The notes under the pieces: generated by a model
What the model was told of the DNA's origin: nothing
Database searches by the model: none
Seen by the model: the letters and a program-made list of their open reading frames with translations, nothing else
Shown: one piece after another, positions 51,128 to 62,072 of the stretch
Layout of the letters: each line of letters starts with the position of its first letter
How positions within the stretch are numbered: the first letter of the stretch is position 1
Translations under genes and position numbers: made by a program
Origin: Halobacteriales archaeon YIM A00013
GTDB lineage: Archaea > Halobacteriota > Halobacteria > Halobacteriales > Haloarculaceae
Reading direction: 5' to 3'
Length of the DNA stretch: 64,000 nt
Assembly (NCBI GenBank): GCA_025041195.1
Contig: JAKCFM010000001.1
Location: forward strand, 1,736,001-1,800,000

Positions 51128-51967
51128 ATGAGAACCACAAATCCACTCGACCGGCCACGTACGCGACGCAGCGTTCTCGGCGCGACGGGAGTTGCGATTG
51201 CGAGTTCGATCGCAGGATGCACCAACATCGTCGGCTCCGATTCAGGCGACGCCAATGCGGGTGGCGATAACGGAGGGTCGTCAGGCACGCCGCAAGCTGC
51301 CACTACTCCCGCAGGCGAACTGCCGTTTATGCACACGGCAACCGGAACGACCGAGTACGGGGTGCCACTCGATGGATCGCCCGTAATGGGTGCCGACGAC
51401 GCGCCCGTCGATATCTACTACTGGAGCGATTATCTCTGCACCTACTGTTCGTCGTTCGCGTTGCAGGTCCATCCACAGCTCCTCGAAGAGGACGTGCAAG
51501 CTGGAAGAGTCCGGATGGTGTTCCTCGAACTGCCGTTCAAAGGCGAGAACTCCGTCCCGGCTGCTGTGCTCGCAAAATGCGTCTGGGAACAGTTCGCCAA
51601 AGACGATCCAAACGCGTACTGGGAATGGCACCAAGCGATCTACCAAAACCAGGGCGATGTCGACAGCGGCTGGGCCGATCGTGAGAAACTGCTCGCAATA
51701 ACCAGCGATCTCGGTATCGATACGGGTCCAATAAAAGACTGTATCAACAGCTCCGAATCCGAAAAACGCGAGGAGATTCAAACTGAGATCGATCTCGCAG
51801 ACCGCGCCGCACTCAAAGGAACACCCGCGTTCGTGCTCGTCAACAAAGCAGCGTACGACGGATCGGACACCGTCGGTGATGATGGAAATGTGGTGAAGAA
51901 AGTCGAAGGCTCACATCCGTACGAGCTGTTTTCGAAGGAGATTCAATCCGTGTTGAACGCGGAGTAG
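51128..51967 (+). CDS. Tat-exported DsbA-like thiol oxidoreductase lipoprotein
   Basis: 279 residues. Tat signal with lipobox (RTRRSVLGATGVAIASSIAG then Cys), a Gly/Asp linker, and a thioredoxin fold of the DsbA type: YYWSDYLCTYCSSFALQ with CxxC, a helical insert rich in Trp and Asn, and cis-Pro loop GTPAFVLVN. Probably forms or repairs disulfides in exported proteins. The start Met precedes RTTNPLDRPRTRR; Met two codons earlier is also open. Confidence 0.9.
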   Translation: MRTTNPLDRPRTRRSVLGATGVAIASSIAGCTNIVGSDSGDANAGGDNGGSSGTPQAATTPAGELPFMHTATGTTEYGVPLDGSPVMGADDAPVDIYYWSDYLCTYCSSFALQVHPQLLEEDVQAGRVRMVFLELPFKGENSVPAAVLAKCVWEQFAKDDPNAYWEWHQAIYQNQGDVDSGWADREKLLAITSDLGIDTGPIKDCINSSESEKREEIQTEIDLADRAALKGTPAFVLVNKAAYDGSDTVGDDGNVVKKVEGSHPYELFSKEIQSVLNAE

Positions 51968-51996
51968 TTCGTTTTCAACGGCGAATTCCGCCGTGC

Positions 51997-52428
51997 TCAC
52001 TGCAAGGCAGTCTGTGTGAGCGTCACCGACTGATCGGTCGTCTGTGACTCCCAGATAACAGAAACGGTCTCAGCATTCGCTGCGTTGCCGGCGTAGAGCT
52101 GTTCACCCGCCGTGTACTGTTCATCCGCGCCAGCTGGTGATAGCGCGCTCGACTCGACGGCAGTGCCATCGATAACGACCTGGACGCTTGCTGCAGAGAG
52201 CGAATCACCGCTGTCGTGTGCGATCACAAGGGTCTCTCCGGACACGGCAACGTCAATCCGCGTCGACGGTGGGGGATCGTGATGCGCACCCATCGTGAAG
52301 ACGAACGAGCCGATCACTGCGGCGAGAATTACGGTTATCGCCACCATCAAAATCACACCAATGACGGGCGAAACCCCGCGCTCATCGACTCGAAGGCGAC
52401 CGACGGGGAGCTCACACACGGCGCTCAC
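51997..52428 (-). CDS. Type IV pilin / archaellin-like protein
   Basis: About 143 residues from GTG 52428 (GTG 52419 is equally possible). The class III signal peptide is seen: DERGVSPVIGVILMVAITVI, with cleavage by prepilin peptidase before the hydrophobic helix, as in haloarchaeal PilA-type pilins. The rest is a beta-rich head (RIDVAVSGETLVIAHDSGDS). Surface filament subunit or pseudopilin; no assembly genes (pilB/pilC) are nearby. An in-frame extension to 52695 would put 88 residues before the signal and is not credible. Confidence 0.8.
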   Translation of the reverse strand: MSAVCELPVGRLRVDERGVSPVIGVILMVAITVILAAVIGSFVFTMGAHHDPPPSTRIDVAVSGETLVIAHDSGDSLSAASVQVVIDGTAVESSALSPAGADEQYTAGEQLYAGNAANAETVSVIWESQTTDQSVTLTQTALQ

Positions 52429-52832
52429 CCCGTCGATCGCAGGGGAAAACTCTGAGCGTGTACCACGAGCGATGATGAACGACCTGGGTATCGGACACGC
52501 CGTGGAGCTGGAATGACGATCGTCCAGCACGATGCCTCTGTTCCCTACAGATGACTGCACATGCGACCCCGCAGCGTCGCGTTCGACACGGCGTGTGAGC
52601 GTCGGCCGGGACCGCAGGGCGGAGCTGGCGACACCGACGCGACCGCCAGGGGTGGCGATCAACATCGCTATCACCGGATCGATACCCAGTGACACCGTCG
52701 GGGGCAGGGGAATTCCTGTGCATGTGCACGTCCTGGTGGTCCCATTATCGCTTATAACGGTTTGCGTAGATTCTCACGTTTTTTCATGTCTCAATCGCTA
52801 CTAGACTTCAATACTGTTAAGGCTGGACTGTC
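52429..52832. other. 404-base divergent promoter region
   Basis: Between the pilin and the Mrp operon. Short frames on both strands are G+C-rich and lack recognisable motifs. The Mrp-proximal part (52750-52832) is A+T-richer, with TTATAACGG at 52752-52760 and a T-run near 52779, likely promoter DNA. No gene called. Confidence 0.5.
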
Positions 52833-55279
<2,447 letters not shown>

Positions 55280-55283
<4 letters not shown>

Positions 55284-55792
55284 GTTCGAGCAATCAGACG
55301 ACGGTAATCGTCCGCACGGTCGTCCGGTCGGTCGTTCCGATCATCATACTGGTCGCCATTGGTCTCCTCTTGCAGGGACACAACTTCCCTGGCGGCGGAT
55401 TCATTGGTGGCGTCCTCACAGTCACGGCGTTCGCGCTGGTGTATATCACCTACGGCGCAGAGTATCTCTCGCAGTACCTGCTCGGGCTTACCGACGGCAG
55501 TGTGGCTCGGCGCGAGACACAGGATGTGCTCGACCCAGACACGGCGTTCTTTTCAGGGACCGTGGGTCGATACTCCGCGGTGTTCGGGATAGGACTGGCG
55601 CTTGCTGTGGGTGGTGGACTCGGCGCCGTCGCGTTTGGCGAGCCGTTTCTGTCACAGGCCGTCCTCTATTTCGATCACATCCCGGTGTTTGGCGTGATAG
55701 AACTGGCGAGCGCACTGGTCTTCGATCTCGGCGTCTACTTCGTCGTCGTCGGGTCGCTACTGACAATTCTCGCGGTGGTGGGTAACGAATGA
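55280..55792 (+). CDS. Mrp-type Na+/H+ antiporter subunit B (MnhB domain)
   Basis: 170 residues, four helices. Typical MnhB: VVRSVVPIIILVAIGLLLQG then HNFPGGGFIGGVLTVTAFAL, and VFGVIELASALVFDLGVYFVV. A longer polar loop (res 70-100, DGSVARRETQDVLDPDTAFF) than in bacterial MrpB. ATGA overlap with mrpA. Confidence 0.94.
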
Positions 55793-56139
55793 CTGAAGTC
55801 GTTCTCGCCATCGTGCTCGGTGCGCTGTACGCCCTTGGGACGTTTCTCGTCCTCAGACGCGACGTCGTTCGTGTCGTCTGGGGAGTGACGATCATCAGTC
55901 AGGCTACGAACGTCTATCTGGTGACGATGGGCGGTATCCACGGCTCGATCCCGATCGTGAGCCATGGCGGTGGCGGTCACCATGCCGTGACTGACCCACT
56001 GGTGCAGGCACTCGTCCTCACGGCGATCGTGATCGGCTTTGGAACGACCGCGCTCGCACTGGTGTTGACGTATCGACTGTATCAAGAGCACGGCACCCTG
56101 GATCTCCAGGAACTTGCCACCACGGAGGACTCACAATGA
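55789..56139 (+). CDS. Mrp-type Na+/H+ antiporter subunit C (NuoK-like)
   Basis: 116 residues, three helices as in NuoK/MnhC: VLGALYALGTFLVLRRD, VVWGVTIISQATNVYLVTMG, DPLVQALVLTAIVIGFGTTA. Loop HGGGGHH is His-rich. Four-base overlaps on both sides. Confidence 0.94.
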   Translation: MTEVVLAIVLGALYALGTFLVLRRDVVRVVWGVTIISQATNVYLVTMGGIHGSIPIVSHGGGGHHAVTDPLVQALVLTAIVIGFGTTALALVLTYRLYQEHGTLDLQELATTEDSQ

Positions 56140-57749
56140 GTGCGATTGTCGCAGCACCGTTGCTCGTTGCCCTCGCTGGTGCCATCGGCTGTTTGCTACT
56201 GCGCTCACGGCCGCGATTGCTCCGAGGCGTGAGTCTGCTTGCCGGCGTCGGCTATCTCCTTGCGACGGTCGCGCTCGCACGGGCAGTGTACGCCGACGGC
56301 GATGCCATTCTCGTCTATTATCTGTCTGGCTGGCAGGCACCGTACGGAATCACGCTCGTTGCCGACCGCCTGTCAGTTATCTTCATCGGATTGACGGCGA
56401 TCGTCTCGCTGGCAGCGCTGTGGGTGTCGATCAAGACGATCGACGCCAGCGGACAGCGCATCTCCTACCACGCGCTCTATCAGTTCATGGTCGTCGGCAT
56501 CACCGGCTCGTTCCTCACGGCGGATATCTTCAACCTCTTCGTCTGGTTCGAGGTGATGTTGATGGCGAGCTACGTGCTGGTCGTTTTCCACAGTGGTCCG
56601 GAACAGACGCGTGCAGGAATGCAGTATGTGGTGCTGAACCTGCTCGGCAGCGCCGTGATGTTGCTCGCCATTGGTGGCCTCTACGCCACGACGGGCACGC
56701 TCAACATGGCGGATATCGCTCGACGGCTCGCAGAACCAGCCGCCTACGGGATTGCGCCGGGGCCGGTCCTCGGACTCACCGGGCTATTGCTCTGTGTGTT
56801 CGCGCTGAAGGCAGGGCTGGTTCCGTTCCAGTTCTGGGTGCCCGGAGCATATCAGGCCGCACCCCCACCGGTGACGGCAATGCTCGCCGGTGTCGTCAAG
56901 AAAGTCGGCATCTACGCGATAATACGACTGTATTTTTCGGTCTTTGCAGTGGCTTCGATCCCCGACGCTGGCGGGCTCGCTGTCGTCGCCGGCAAGCCGT
57001 TTCTGGTCGTGTTCGGGGGCGTCATTCTCGTGATGGCGCTGTTGTCCATCCTGCTGGGTGGAATCGGCGCCGCAGGCCGGAACAATCTCGACGCGCTGTT
57101 GGCGTACTCCTCGATCAGCCAGGTTGGATTCATCGTCCTGCCACTGGCTGTGGCGGCAACCACACTGCCGGGCGATTCACTGTTCCGCGCGGGTGTGCTC
57201 GCCACGATCGTCTACGCAATCATCCACGGATTTGCGAAAGGCGTGCTCTTTCTTGTGAGCGGTGCGATCGAGGATCACGTTGGGACGCTTGAGTTTTCCC
57301 AGCTCGGGGGGATTTCCGAGCAGGCACCCGTGCTCTCGGGCGCCTTCTTCGTTGGGGGGCTCACGCTGATCGGCATCCCACCGCTGTTTGGTTTCTTCGG
57401 AAAGCTGCTCGTCTTCAAGGTGGGAGTAGACGCACAGAACACGATCGGCTGGATTGCCGTGGGCGCAACGCTCATTGGTGCAATCCTGACGATAACGTAC
57501 GTCACGCGCGCCTGGGAGCGAGCGTTCTGGGGACCACCAAACGAGTTCGTCGAAGAGCTCACCGCCAGTCCCTCCGTGGTGGCCGTGATCGCCGGGTTGG
57601 CCATCATCATTATCGCACTCGGCATCGGCTTCCAGCCGGTGTATGAGCTGGCCAACGGCGCAACGTCCGCCGTCATCGACACTGACGCGTACGTTCGGGC
57701 CGTCCTTGGGCCTGAAAGCGCCCACGCCATCGGGGGTGGGCTCCGATGA
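56136..57749 (+). CDS. Mrp-type Na+/H+ antiporter subunit D (NuoN/L-like)
   Basis: 537 residues, about 14 helices. Conserved NuoM/N-type motifs: DIFNLFVWFEVMLMASYVLV (key Glu), VPFQFWVPGAYQAAPPPVTA, LLAYSSISQVGFIVLPLAV, GIPPLFGFFGKLLVFK. Second proton-translocating subunit of the Mrp complex. Four-base overlaps with mrpC and mrpE. Confidence 0.95.
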   Translation: MSAIVAAPLLVALAGAIGCLLLRSRPRLLRGVSLLAGVGYLLATVALARAVYADGDAILVYYLSGWQAPYGITLVADRLSVIFIGLTAIVSLAALWVSIKTIDASGQRISYHALYQFMVVGITGSFLTADIFNLFVWFEVMLMASYVLVVFHSGPEQTRAGMQYVVLNLLGSAVMLLAIGGLYATTGTLNMADIARRLAEPAAYGIAPGPVLGLTGLLLCVFALKAGLVPFQFWVPGAYQAAPPPVTAMLAGVVKKVGIYAIIRLYFSVFAVASIPDAGGLAVVAGKPFLVVFGGVILVMALLSILLGGIGAAGRNNLDALLAYSSISQVGFIVLPLAVAATTLPGDSLFRAGVLATIVYAIIHGFAKGVLFLVSGAIEDHVGTLEFSQLGGISEQAPVLSGAFFVGGLTLIGIPPLFGFFGKLLVFKVGVDAQNTIGWIAVGATLIGAILTITYVTRAWERAFWGPPNEFVEELTASPSVVAVIAGLAIIIIALGIGFQPVYELANGATSAVIDTDAYVRAVLGPESAHAIGGGLR

Positions 57750-58324
57750 CGACCGTCAGAAAGTGGCCGGTGATCGGCTTCGTGCTCGCAATCATCTGGC
57801 TGTTCGTCAGGGGAATCTCCTACGAACCGATGCGGTTTGTCGCCACCATGCTCGTTGGGCTACCCGTTGGACTCGCAATCGCGTATCTTACGCGCGATCT
57901 CTACGGGGAGTCGATCGATCTCTGGGCGACGCTGTCGGGCATGCCAGCCGCCATACGCTATCTGGGCAGATTCCTCTGGGAGCTGCTCACGGCGAATATC
58001 GACGTGGCCTACCGCGTGCTCGCGCCGTCGTTGCCGATCGATCCTGATGTCGTCGCCGTCCCGTTGCGCGTCGAATCCGACGGGGCAATCACGACGATTG
58101 CTAACAGCATCACACTCACACCGGGGACACTAACCATGGAGTACGACGACGCCACAAACACGCTGTTCGTCCACGCAATCACTGGTAACAACGATGTGGA
58201 GGGCGTCCTCGCGCCAATCCGAGCGTGGGAGGATCTCGCGCTCGTGATCTTCGACGAGGAGGCCGATCCAGCTGATCCGGCCCCGGAGTGGCCACCCAAT
58301 GGAGGTGATGACGATGGCGAGTGA
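57746..58324 (+). CDS. Mrp-type Na+/H+ antiporter subunit E
   Basis: 192 residues. Two N-terminal helices (VIGFVLAIIWLFVRGISY, FVATMLVGLPVGLAIAYL), then the MnhE domain with NIDVAYRVLAPSLPIDPDVV and IANSITLTPGTLTMEYDDA. The acidic C-terminal tail (DEEADPADPAPEWPPNGGDD) overlaps the start of mrpF and encodes its Shine-Dalgarno sequence. Confidence 0.93.
   Translation: MTTVRKWPVIGFVLAIIWLFVRGISYEPMRFVATMLVGLPVGLAIAYLTRDLYGESIDLWATLSGMPAAIRYLGRFLWELLTANIDVAYRVLAPSLPIDPDVVAVPLRVESDGAITTIANSITLTPGTLTMEYDDATNTLFVHAITGNNDVEGVLAPIRAWEDLALVIFDEEADPADPAPEWPPNGGDDDGE
58301..58308 (+). promoter_or_regulatory. Strong Shine-Dalgarno site for mrpF
   Basis: GGAGGTGA, a full match to the archaeal 16S rRNA 3' end, inside the end of mrpE and five bases before ATG 58314. 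It decides the start among three close ATG codons (58299, 58308, 58314). Confidence 0.65.
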
Positions 58325-58604
58325 AACCACGGCCCTGTTCGACTGGATCGTTACTGGTGGGTTGCTCGTCTCGGCAATCGTCACGCTACTGTCAGCCTAT
58401 CGCGTCATCAAGGGCCCGACAGTCCCCGACCGAGTGGTTGCCCTCGATGTGATTTCGACGAACGTCGTCGCAATTGCCGTCTTGTTCGCCATCCAGTCGG
58501 ACAAGGGCGCGTTGGTAGAGGTCGGACTGGTGCTCGCCATCATTGGCTTTATCAGTACGGTCGCGGTCGCACGCTACGTGATTGAAGGAGACATTATCGA
58601 GTGA
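58314..58604 (+). CDS. Mrp-type Na+/H+ antiporter subunit F
   Basis: 96 residues with three helices: WIVTGGLLVSAIVTLLSAYR, the MrpF motif KGPTVPDRVVALDVISTNVV, and VGLVLAIIGFISTVAVARYV. Overlaps the mrpE end by 11 bases. The start is set by the Shine-Dalgarno site at 58301. Confidence 0.93.
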   Translation: MASETTALFDWIVTGGLLVSAIVTLLSAYRVIKGPTVPDRVVALDVISTNVVAIAVLFAIQSDKGALVEVGLVLAIIGFISTVAVARYVIEGDIIE

Positions 58605-58609
58605 TATCC

Positions 58610-58975
58610 ATGGAGCTACACACCATTCAAATAGCGATTGTCGCCGCGTTGATCGTCGTGGGCAGTGCGTTTCTGCTCGTTGGCACGATCGGACTGCTTC
58701 GGCTGCCAGACGTCTATAACCGAATGCACGCAACGTCGAAGGCCACCACGCTCGGCGCGGCCTCGATCTTTCTGGCTGGCTTCGTGCATTTCGACGCACA
58801 GGCAGAGGGGCTCAGCTCGCTCGTGGGGATTCTCTTTCTCTTCGTGACCGCACCGACGGGTGCGCATATGATCTCCAGGTCGGCCAGAAAGATGGGCGTC
58901 GAGTTTGGCCTCGGCGAGCAGTGGCCAACGCAGCCGGCAGACGATGACACGGCTGCAGACGCCGACACAGACTGA
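58610..58975 (+). CDS. Mrp-type Na+/H+ antiporter subunit G
   Basis: 121 residues with three helices: VAALIVVGSAFLLVGTIGLL, RLPDVYNRMHATSKATTLG (MnhG signature), SLVGILFLFVTAPTGAHMIS. Acidic tail. A GTG at 58601 overlapping the mrpF stop is an alternative start three codons upstream. Last antiporter gene. Confidence 0.93.
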   Translation: MELHTIQIAIVAALIVVGSAFLLVGTIGLLRLPDVYNRMHATSKATTLGAASIFLAGFVHFDAQAEGLSSLVGILFLFVTAPTGAHMISRSARKMGVEFGLGEQWPTQPADDDTAADADTD

Positions 58976-58982
58976 AATTGAT

Positions 58983-59480
58983 ATGACCCTGGCGAGACGA
59001 CTCTCAGCCGGTTTGTACGCGGGGCTGCTCATCTGTGGCGTCGGGGCTATTGCCTGGGTGAGCGGAAAACCGTTCGTCTTTCCCAGTCTTGGACCAACTG
59101 CGTTCGTCCTGGCCACCCAGATCGATGACCGACCATTGGACCAGACGATCGTTGGCAGTCACACCATCGGCGTCCTCGCTGGCAGTCTGGCGTGGCTCGT
59201 TTTCGCTCAGGGAATGACGATTTACACCGTTGGTGGCGCGGGTTCGATCGCAAGTAGCGGATTCGTCGTCGGAGCGATCGTCTCAGTAATGGTGACCACG
59301 TCCGGAATGCACGCAGTATCAATGGTCCATCCGCCGGCCTGTGCGACGACACTCATCGTCTCGCTCGGGCTATTGACGGCACCAGATGAGCTTGCCATCG
59401 TCGTAGTGAGCGTCGTCGTGCTCGTCGGAACGGACCGACTCCTCAGGCAAGCAGTTCGGAAAGCCGGTCTGCGATGGTGA
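58983..59480 (+). CDS. HPP family membrane protein
   Basis: 165 residues with four to five helices. Carries PFVFPSLGPTAFVLA and the family signature SMVHPPACATTL. HPP proteins in plastids and cyanobacteria transport nitrite, but the substrate here is unknown. Seven bases after mrpG, so possibly co-transcribed with the antiporter operon. Its last 38 bases overlap the convergent coaBC gene. Confidence 0.86.
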   Translation: MTLARRLSAGLYAGLLICGVGAIAWVSGKPFVFPSLGPTAFVLATQIDDRPLDQTIVGSHTIGVLAGSLAWLVFAQGMTIYTVGGAGSIASSGFVVGAIVSVMVTTSGMHAVSMVHPPACATTLIVSLGLLTAPDELAIVVVSVVVLVGTDRLLRQAVRKAGLRW

Positions 59481-60651
59481 GTCCGAGCCCGGTTTTCGAC
59501 CCTTCGTACTCTCTGCTGTCGGTTTCGGTGACGAGTAACGCCCGTGACTGATCGTCGCCAAGCACGGACGCATCGTTCGCCACGACGAACGAAAGCCCTG
59601 CCCGCGCAAGCGTCTCGCGTGCGGCTGCTATCAACTGAGCGTCGTCGCCACCCGGTTCAAGCTTGTGTCCAACGATTGGGAGTGACGGGTGTTCCTCTCG
59701 TATCGTATCGATCAGTTTTGGGGTCGGCTCAAGTTCGAGCGTTCGAGACGTACCAGAGCGAAGTTTTTCGGTTGCTGTCTCGGTCGTGTAATCGGAGATC
59801 GCGGCGGCCGAGACGAGCGCATCCGCTGCTGGCGCGGTGTCTTCGACGGCAGCGAGCATTTCTGCCGCGGTCTCGACGGCCCGAACGTCGGCGTACGGAA
59901 CCGCCGATCCGTCGTGAACCAGCGTGACCGACGCACCGCGAACGTAACACGCCCGGGCGATCGCGCGTCCCGTCCGCCCGGAGGCCCGATTCGTGATCGT
60001 TCGCACCGGATCGATTCGCTCGGCCGTTGCCCCGCTCGTCACGATAATATGCGTGCCCGCAAGCGGTGTGTGCCCGGCCGTTCGGGCGACCGTCAGCGCG
60101 ATTGCATCGTTTGTGGCGATTTTTGCCTTGTCCTCTTCGATGCGCGGCGAAACGAACGGCACACCCCAGGATTCGACCCGTTCGATCGCCTCCAGCACGC
60201 CCGGATGGTTGTACATTGGCTCGTGCATCGCTGGCGCGACGACGACCGGCGTTTGTGCACCAAGCGCGGTCGTCGCACACGTCGTCACAGGGGTATCATC
60301 GATCGCCGCGGCGATCTTCCCGACCGTGTTGGCTGTGGTGGGCGCAAGCAACAACACGTCCGCCCAGCCATCCGTGCCACAGAGTTCGACGTGTTCGACG
60401 CGGCCGGTGAGTTCGGTGACGACCGGATTGTCCGTGGCAAACGCGACGGCTGCGGGGGTGATGATCCCGCGTGCGCTCTCGGACAGCACCGCACGAACGC
60501 TCGCACCACGGCGTCTGAGTTCGTGTGCCAGTTCAACGGTTCTGACGGCCGCGATCGAGCCAGTCACGCCCAGCGCGATCTGCACGCCATCGAGCGTGCG
60601 GCTGTCGCCACCGGTGGTGAACGCGTCTGCAGGCGGAGATGAGTCACCCAT
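59443..60651 (-). CDS. coaBC: Bifunctional phosphopantothenoylcysteine decarboxylase / phosphopantothenate-cysteine ligase
   Basis: 402 residues. Coenzyme A synthesis: ligates cysteine to phosphopantothenate and decarboxylates the product. N-terminal flavoprotein domain (LGVTGSIAAVRTVELAHEL, VLLLAPTTANTVGKIA, PAMHEPMYNHPG). C-terminal CoaB with ITSGATAERIDPVRTITNRA, SGRTGRAIA, AAAISDYTTETA and GHKLEPG. Typical length. The start is followed by an acidic, poorly conserved 20 residues; a later start is possible. Confidence 0.94.
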   Translation of the reverse strand: MGDSSPPADAFTTGGDSRTLDGVQIALGVTGSIAAVRTVELAHELRRRGASVRAVLSESARGIITPAAVAFATDNPVVTELTGRVEHVELCGTDGWADVLLLAPTTANTVGKIAAAIDDTPVTTCATTALGAQTPVVVAPAMHEPMYNHPGVLEAIERVESWGVPFVSPRIEEDKAKIATNDAIALTVARTAGHTPLAGTHIIVTSGATAERIDPVRTITNRASGRTGRAIARACYVRGASVTLVHDGSAVPYADVRAVETAAEMLAAVEDTAPAADALVSAAAISDYTTETATEKLRSGTSRTLELEPTPKLIDTIREEHPSLPIVGHKLEPGGDDAQLIAAARETLARAGLSFVVANDASVLGDDQSRALLVTETDSREYEGSKTGLGLTIADRLSELLA

Positions 60652-60745
60652 TGGCTACGAACGGCTACGCCGGTTGGGCTCAAAAACGCCGCGTTGTTCG
60701 CCGTTCAATACCACACTCTTATGCGCTGGCATCCAAAGAGTCCGT

Positions 60746-61267
60746 GTGAACGCCGTCGAAGCGAGCACTGTCGTCTACGTGCCCCCCACCGAGGTGTATG
60801 CATTCCTCGAAGATTTCACTGGGTACGCCGGCTATTCGGAGTACATTCAGGAGATTCACGCCGACGGTGATGGTGGCCCGGGGACGACGTACGACATCAC
60901 GTTTGCGTGGTGGAAACTCAGCTACACCGCGCGATCGACCGTAACCGACATCGAACCACCAGAACGCATCGACTGGAAAATTTCGAAAGATATCGATGCC
61001 CGTGGTCACTGGCAGATCACACCCGCACCAGAGGAGGCCCCAAAGGACCACGACCACGCCTCACGCGTCGTGTTGGAGATCGGGTTCGATCCATCATCGG
61101 CGAACGCCAACGCGATCGATCTCCCACCACTCGTTGGGCTTGACTGGGTGATTGGGAAAGTGAAACCAAAGATCGAACGAGAGGCAACGCGTGTCGTCGA
61201 GCGCATCGTTGCCGATCTGGAGGGAGAACAACGGCCGGTGACTGTCGATATCGAAACCCGCTCGTAA
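60746..61267 (+). CDS. SRPBCC (START-like) domain protein
   Basis: 173 residues from GTG 60746. Polyketide-cyclase/START-like lipid-binding fold: VEASTVVYVPPTEVYAFLED, YSEYIQEIHADGDGGPGTTY, long C-terminal helix VKPKIEREATRVVERIVADL. Common in haloarchaea; ligand unknown. An open frame runs further upstream but is a shadow of coaBC. Confidence 0.88.
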   Translation: MNAVEASTVVYVPPTEVYAFLEDFTGYAGYSEYIQEIHADGDGGPGTTYDITFAWWKLSYTARSTVTDIEPPERIDWKISKDIDARGHWQITPAPEEAPKDHDHASRVVLEIGFDPSSANANAIDLPPLVGLDWVIGKVKPKIEREATRVVERIVADLEGEQRPVTVDIETRS

Positions 61268-61273
61268 ACCGCG

Positions 61274-62020
61274 CTACTGCTCGTAATCGCCGCCGTAGCG
61301 CAAGAAGAAGTACGCAAGCCCGAGCGTCGAGGCCATTGTGGCAAAGGTGGCGACACCGAGATTTTTCGTCCCCTTTGTGACCGCCGGGGGCTGTGGCGTC
61401 GTGGGCTCTTTTCTGGGAACCTCACCGACCGCAACGGAGGCGATCATGCCGCTTCCCTCGTGTGGGACGCAGTGGTAGTTGTAGATTCCTGCCTCCTCGA
61501 ACGTATGTTCGAAGGTGACCCCAGAGCCAGCTTCAGCACTTCCACTGTCGAAGGCGTCATCGTTCGAGACGACGTTGTGGGCTTTTGATCCAACCCATTC
61601 CCAGATAACTTTCGTTCCAGGATCAATGTGAACAGCCGCGGGACTGAATCCCATCTCCTCTGAGCCAGTTCCCACTTCGATTTTCACTTCCTTGGTCCCA
61701 GTTTTGTCGGTAGCCGACCCGGAGTAGCCGTTTGCGCTGTCGAGAAAGCCACCGAAATCGATCGGCCCGGTCGCGCCACCACCCGATGATGACTCGTCGG
61801 TGCCGTTTCCAGCGGACTCAGTACCCGATTCCGTGCCTGCAGACTCCGTACCGCCCGATTCCGTCCCGCTGGAGTCAGTGCCCTCGGATTCGGTGCCGGT
61901 GTCCGTACTGTCAGTCTCCTGTGCGGCTGCCGAGCCGGTTGTTACACTCACACCGATAGCCCCAAAGAATCCAGTTTTGCGAAGGAAATCCCGGCGATCC
62001 ATCCGCTCGTCCGTACTCAT
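61274..62020 (-). CDS. Halocyanin-domain protein with repetitive Ser/Thr/Glu/Gly linker
   Basis: 248 residues. Tat signal (MDRRDFLRKTGFFGAIG), then about 45 residues of near-repeats of GTES and GTDS, then a type I copper domain with KAHNVVSND (His), NYHCVPHEGSGMIA (Cys, His, Met), and a C-terminal helix (NLGVATFATMASTLGLAYFF). Close paralogue of the halocyanin in the bc operon (shared GPIDFGG and GPIDFGGxLDxANGYS-like entry). Acts outside the membrane as an electron carrier; a partner is not evident here. Confidence 0.9.
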   Translation of the reverse strand: MSTDERMDRRDFLRKTGFFGAIGVSVTTGSAAAQETDSTDTGTESEGTDSSGTESGGTESAGTESGTESAGNGTDESSSGGGATGPIDFGGFLDSANGYSGSATDKTGTKEVKIEVGTGSEEMGFSPAAVHIDPGTKVIWEWVGSKAHNVVSNDDAFDSGSAEAGSGVTFEHTFEEAGIYNYHCVPHEGSGMIASVAVGEVPRKEPTTPQPPAVTKGTKNLGVATFATMASTLGLAYFFLRYGGDYEQ

Positions 62021-62072
62021 ATGGCGGGCTACGGAATCCGCTGTAGTGAATACTTTGATTTCCTGTCCAGAA

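Noticed and set aside
52412-52804. Overlapping frames on both strands between pilin and Mrp genes
   Set aside because: Basic, His/Arg/Cys-rich products on the minus strand and no motif on the plus strand; typical shadows of G+C-rich non-coding DNA.
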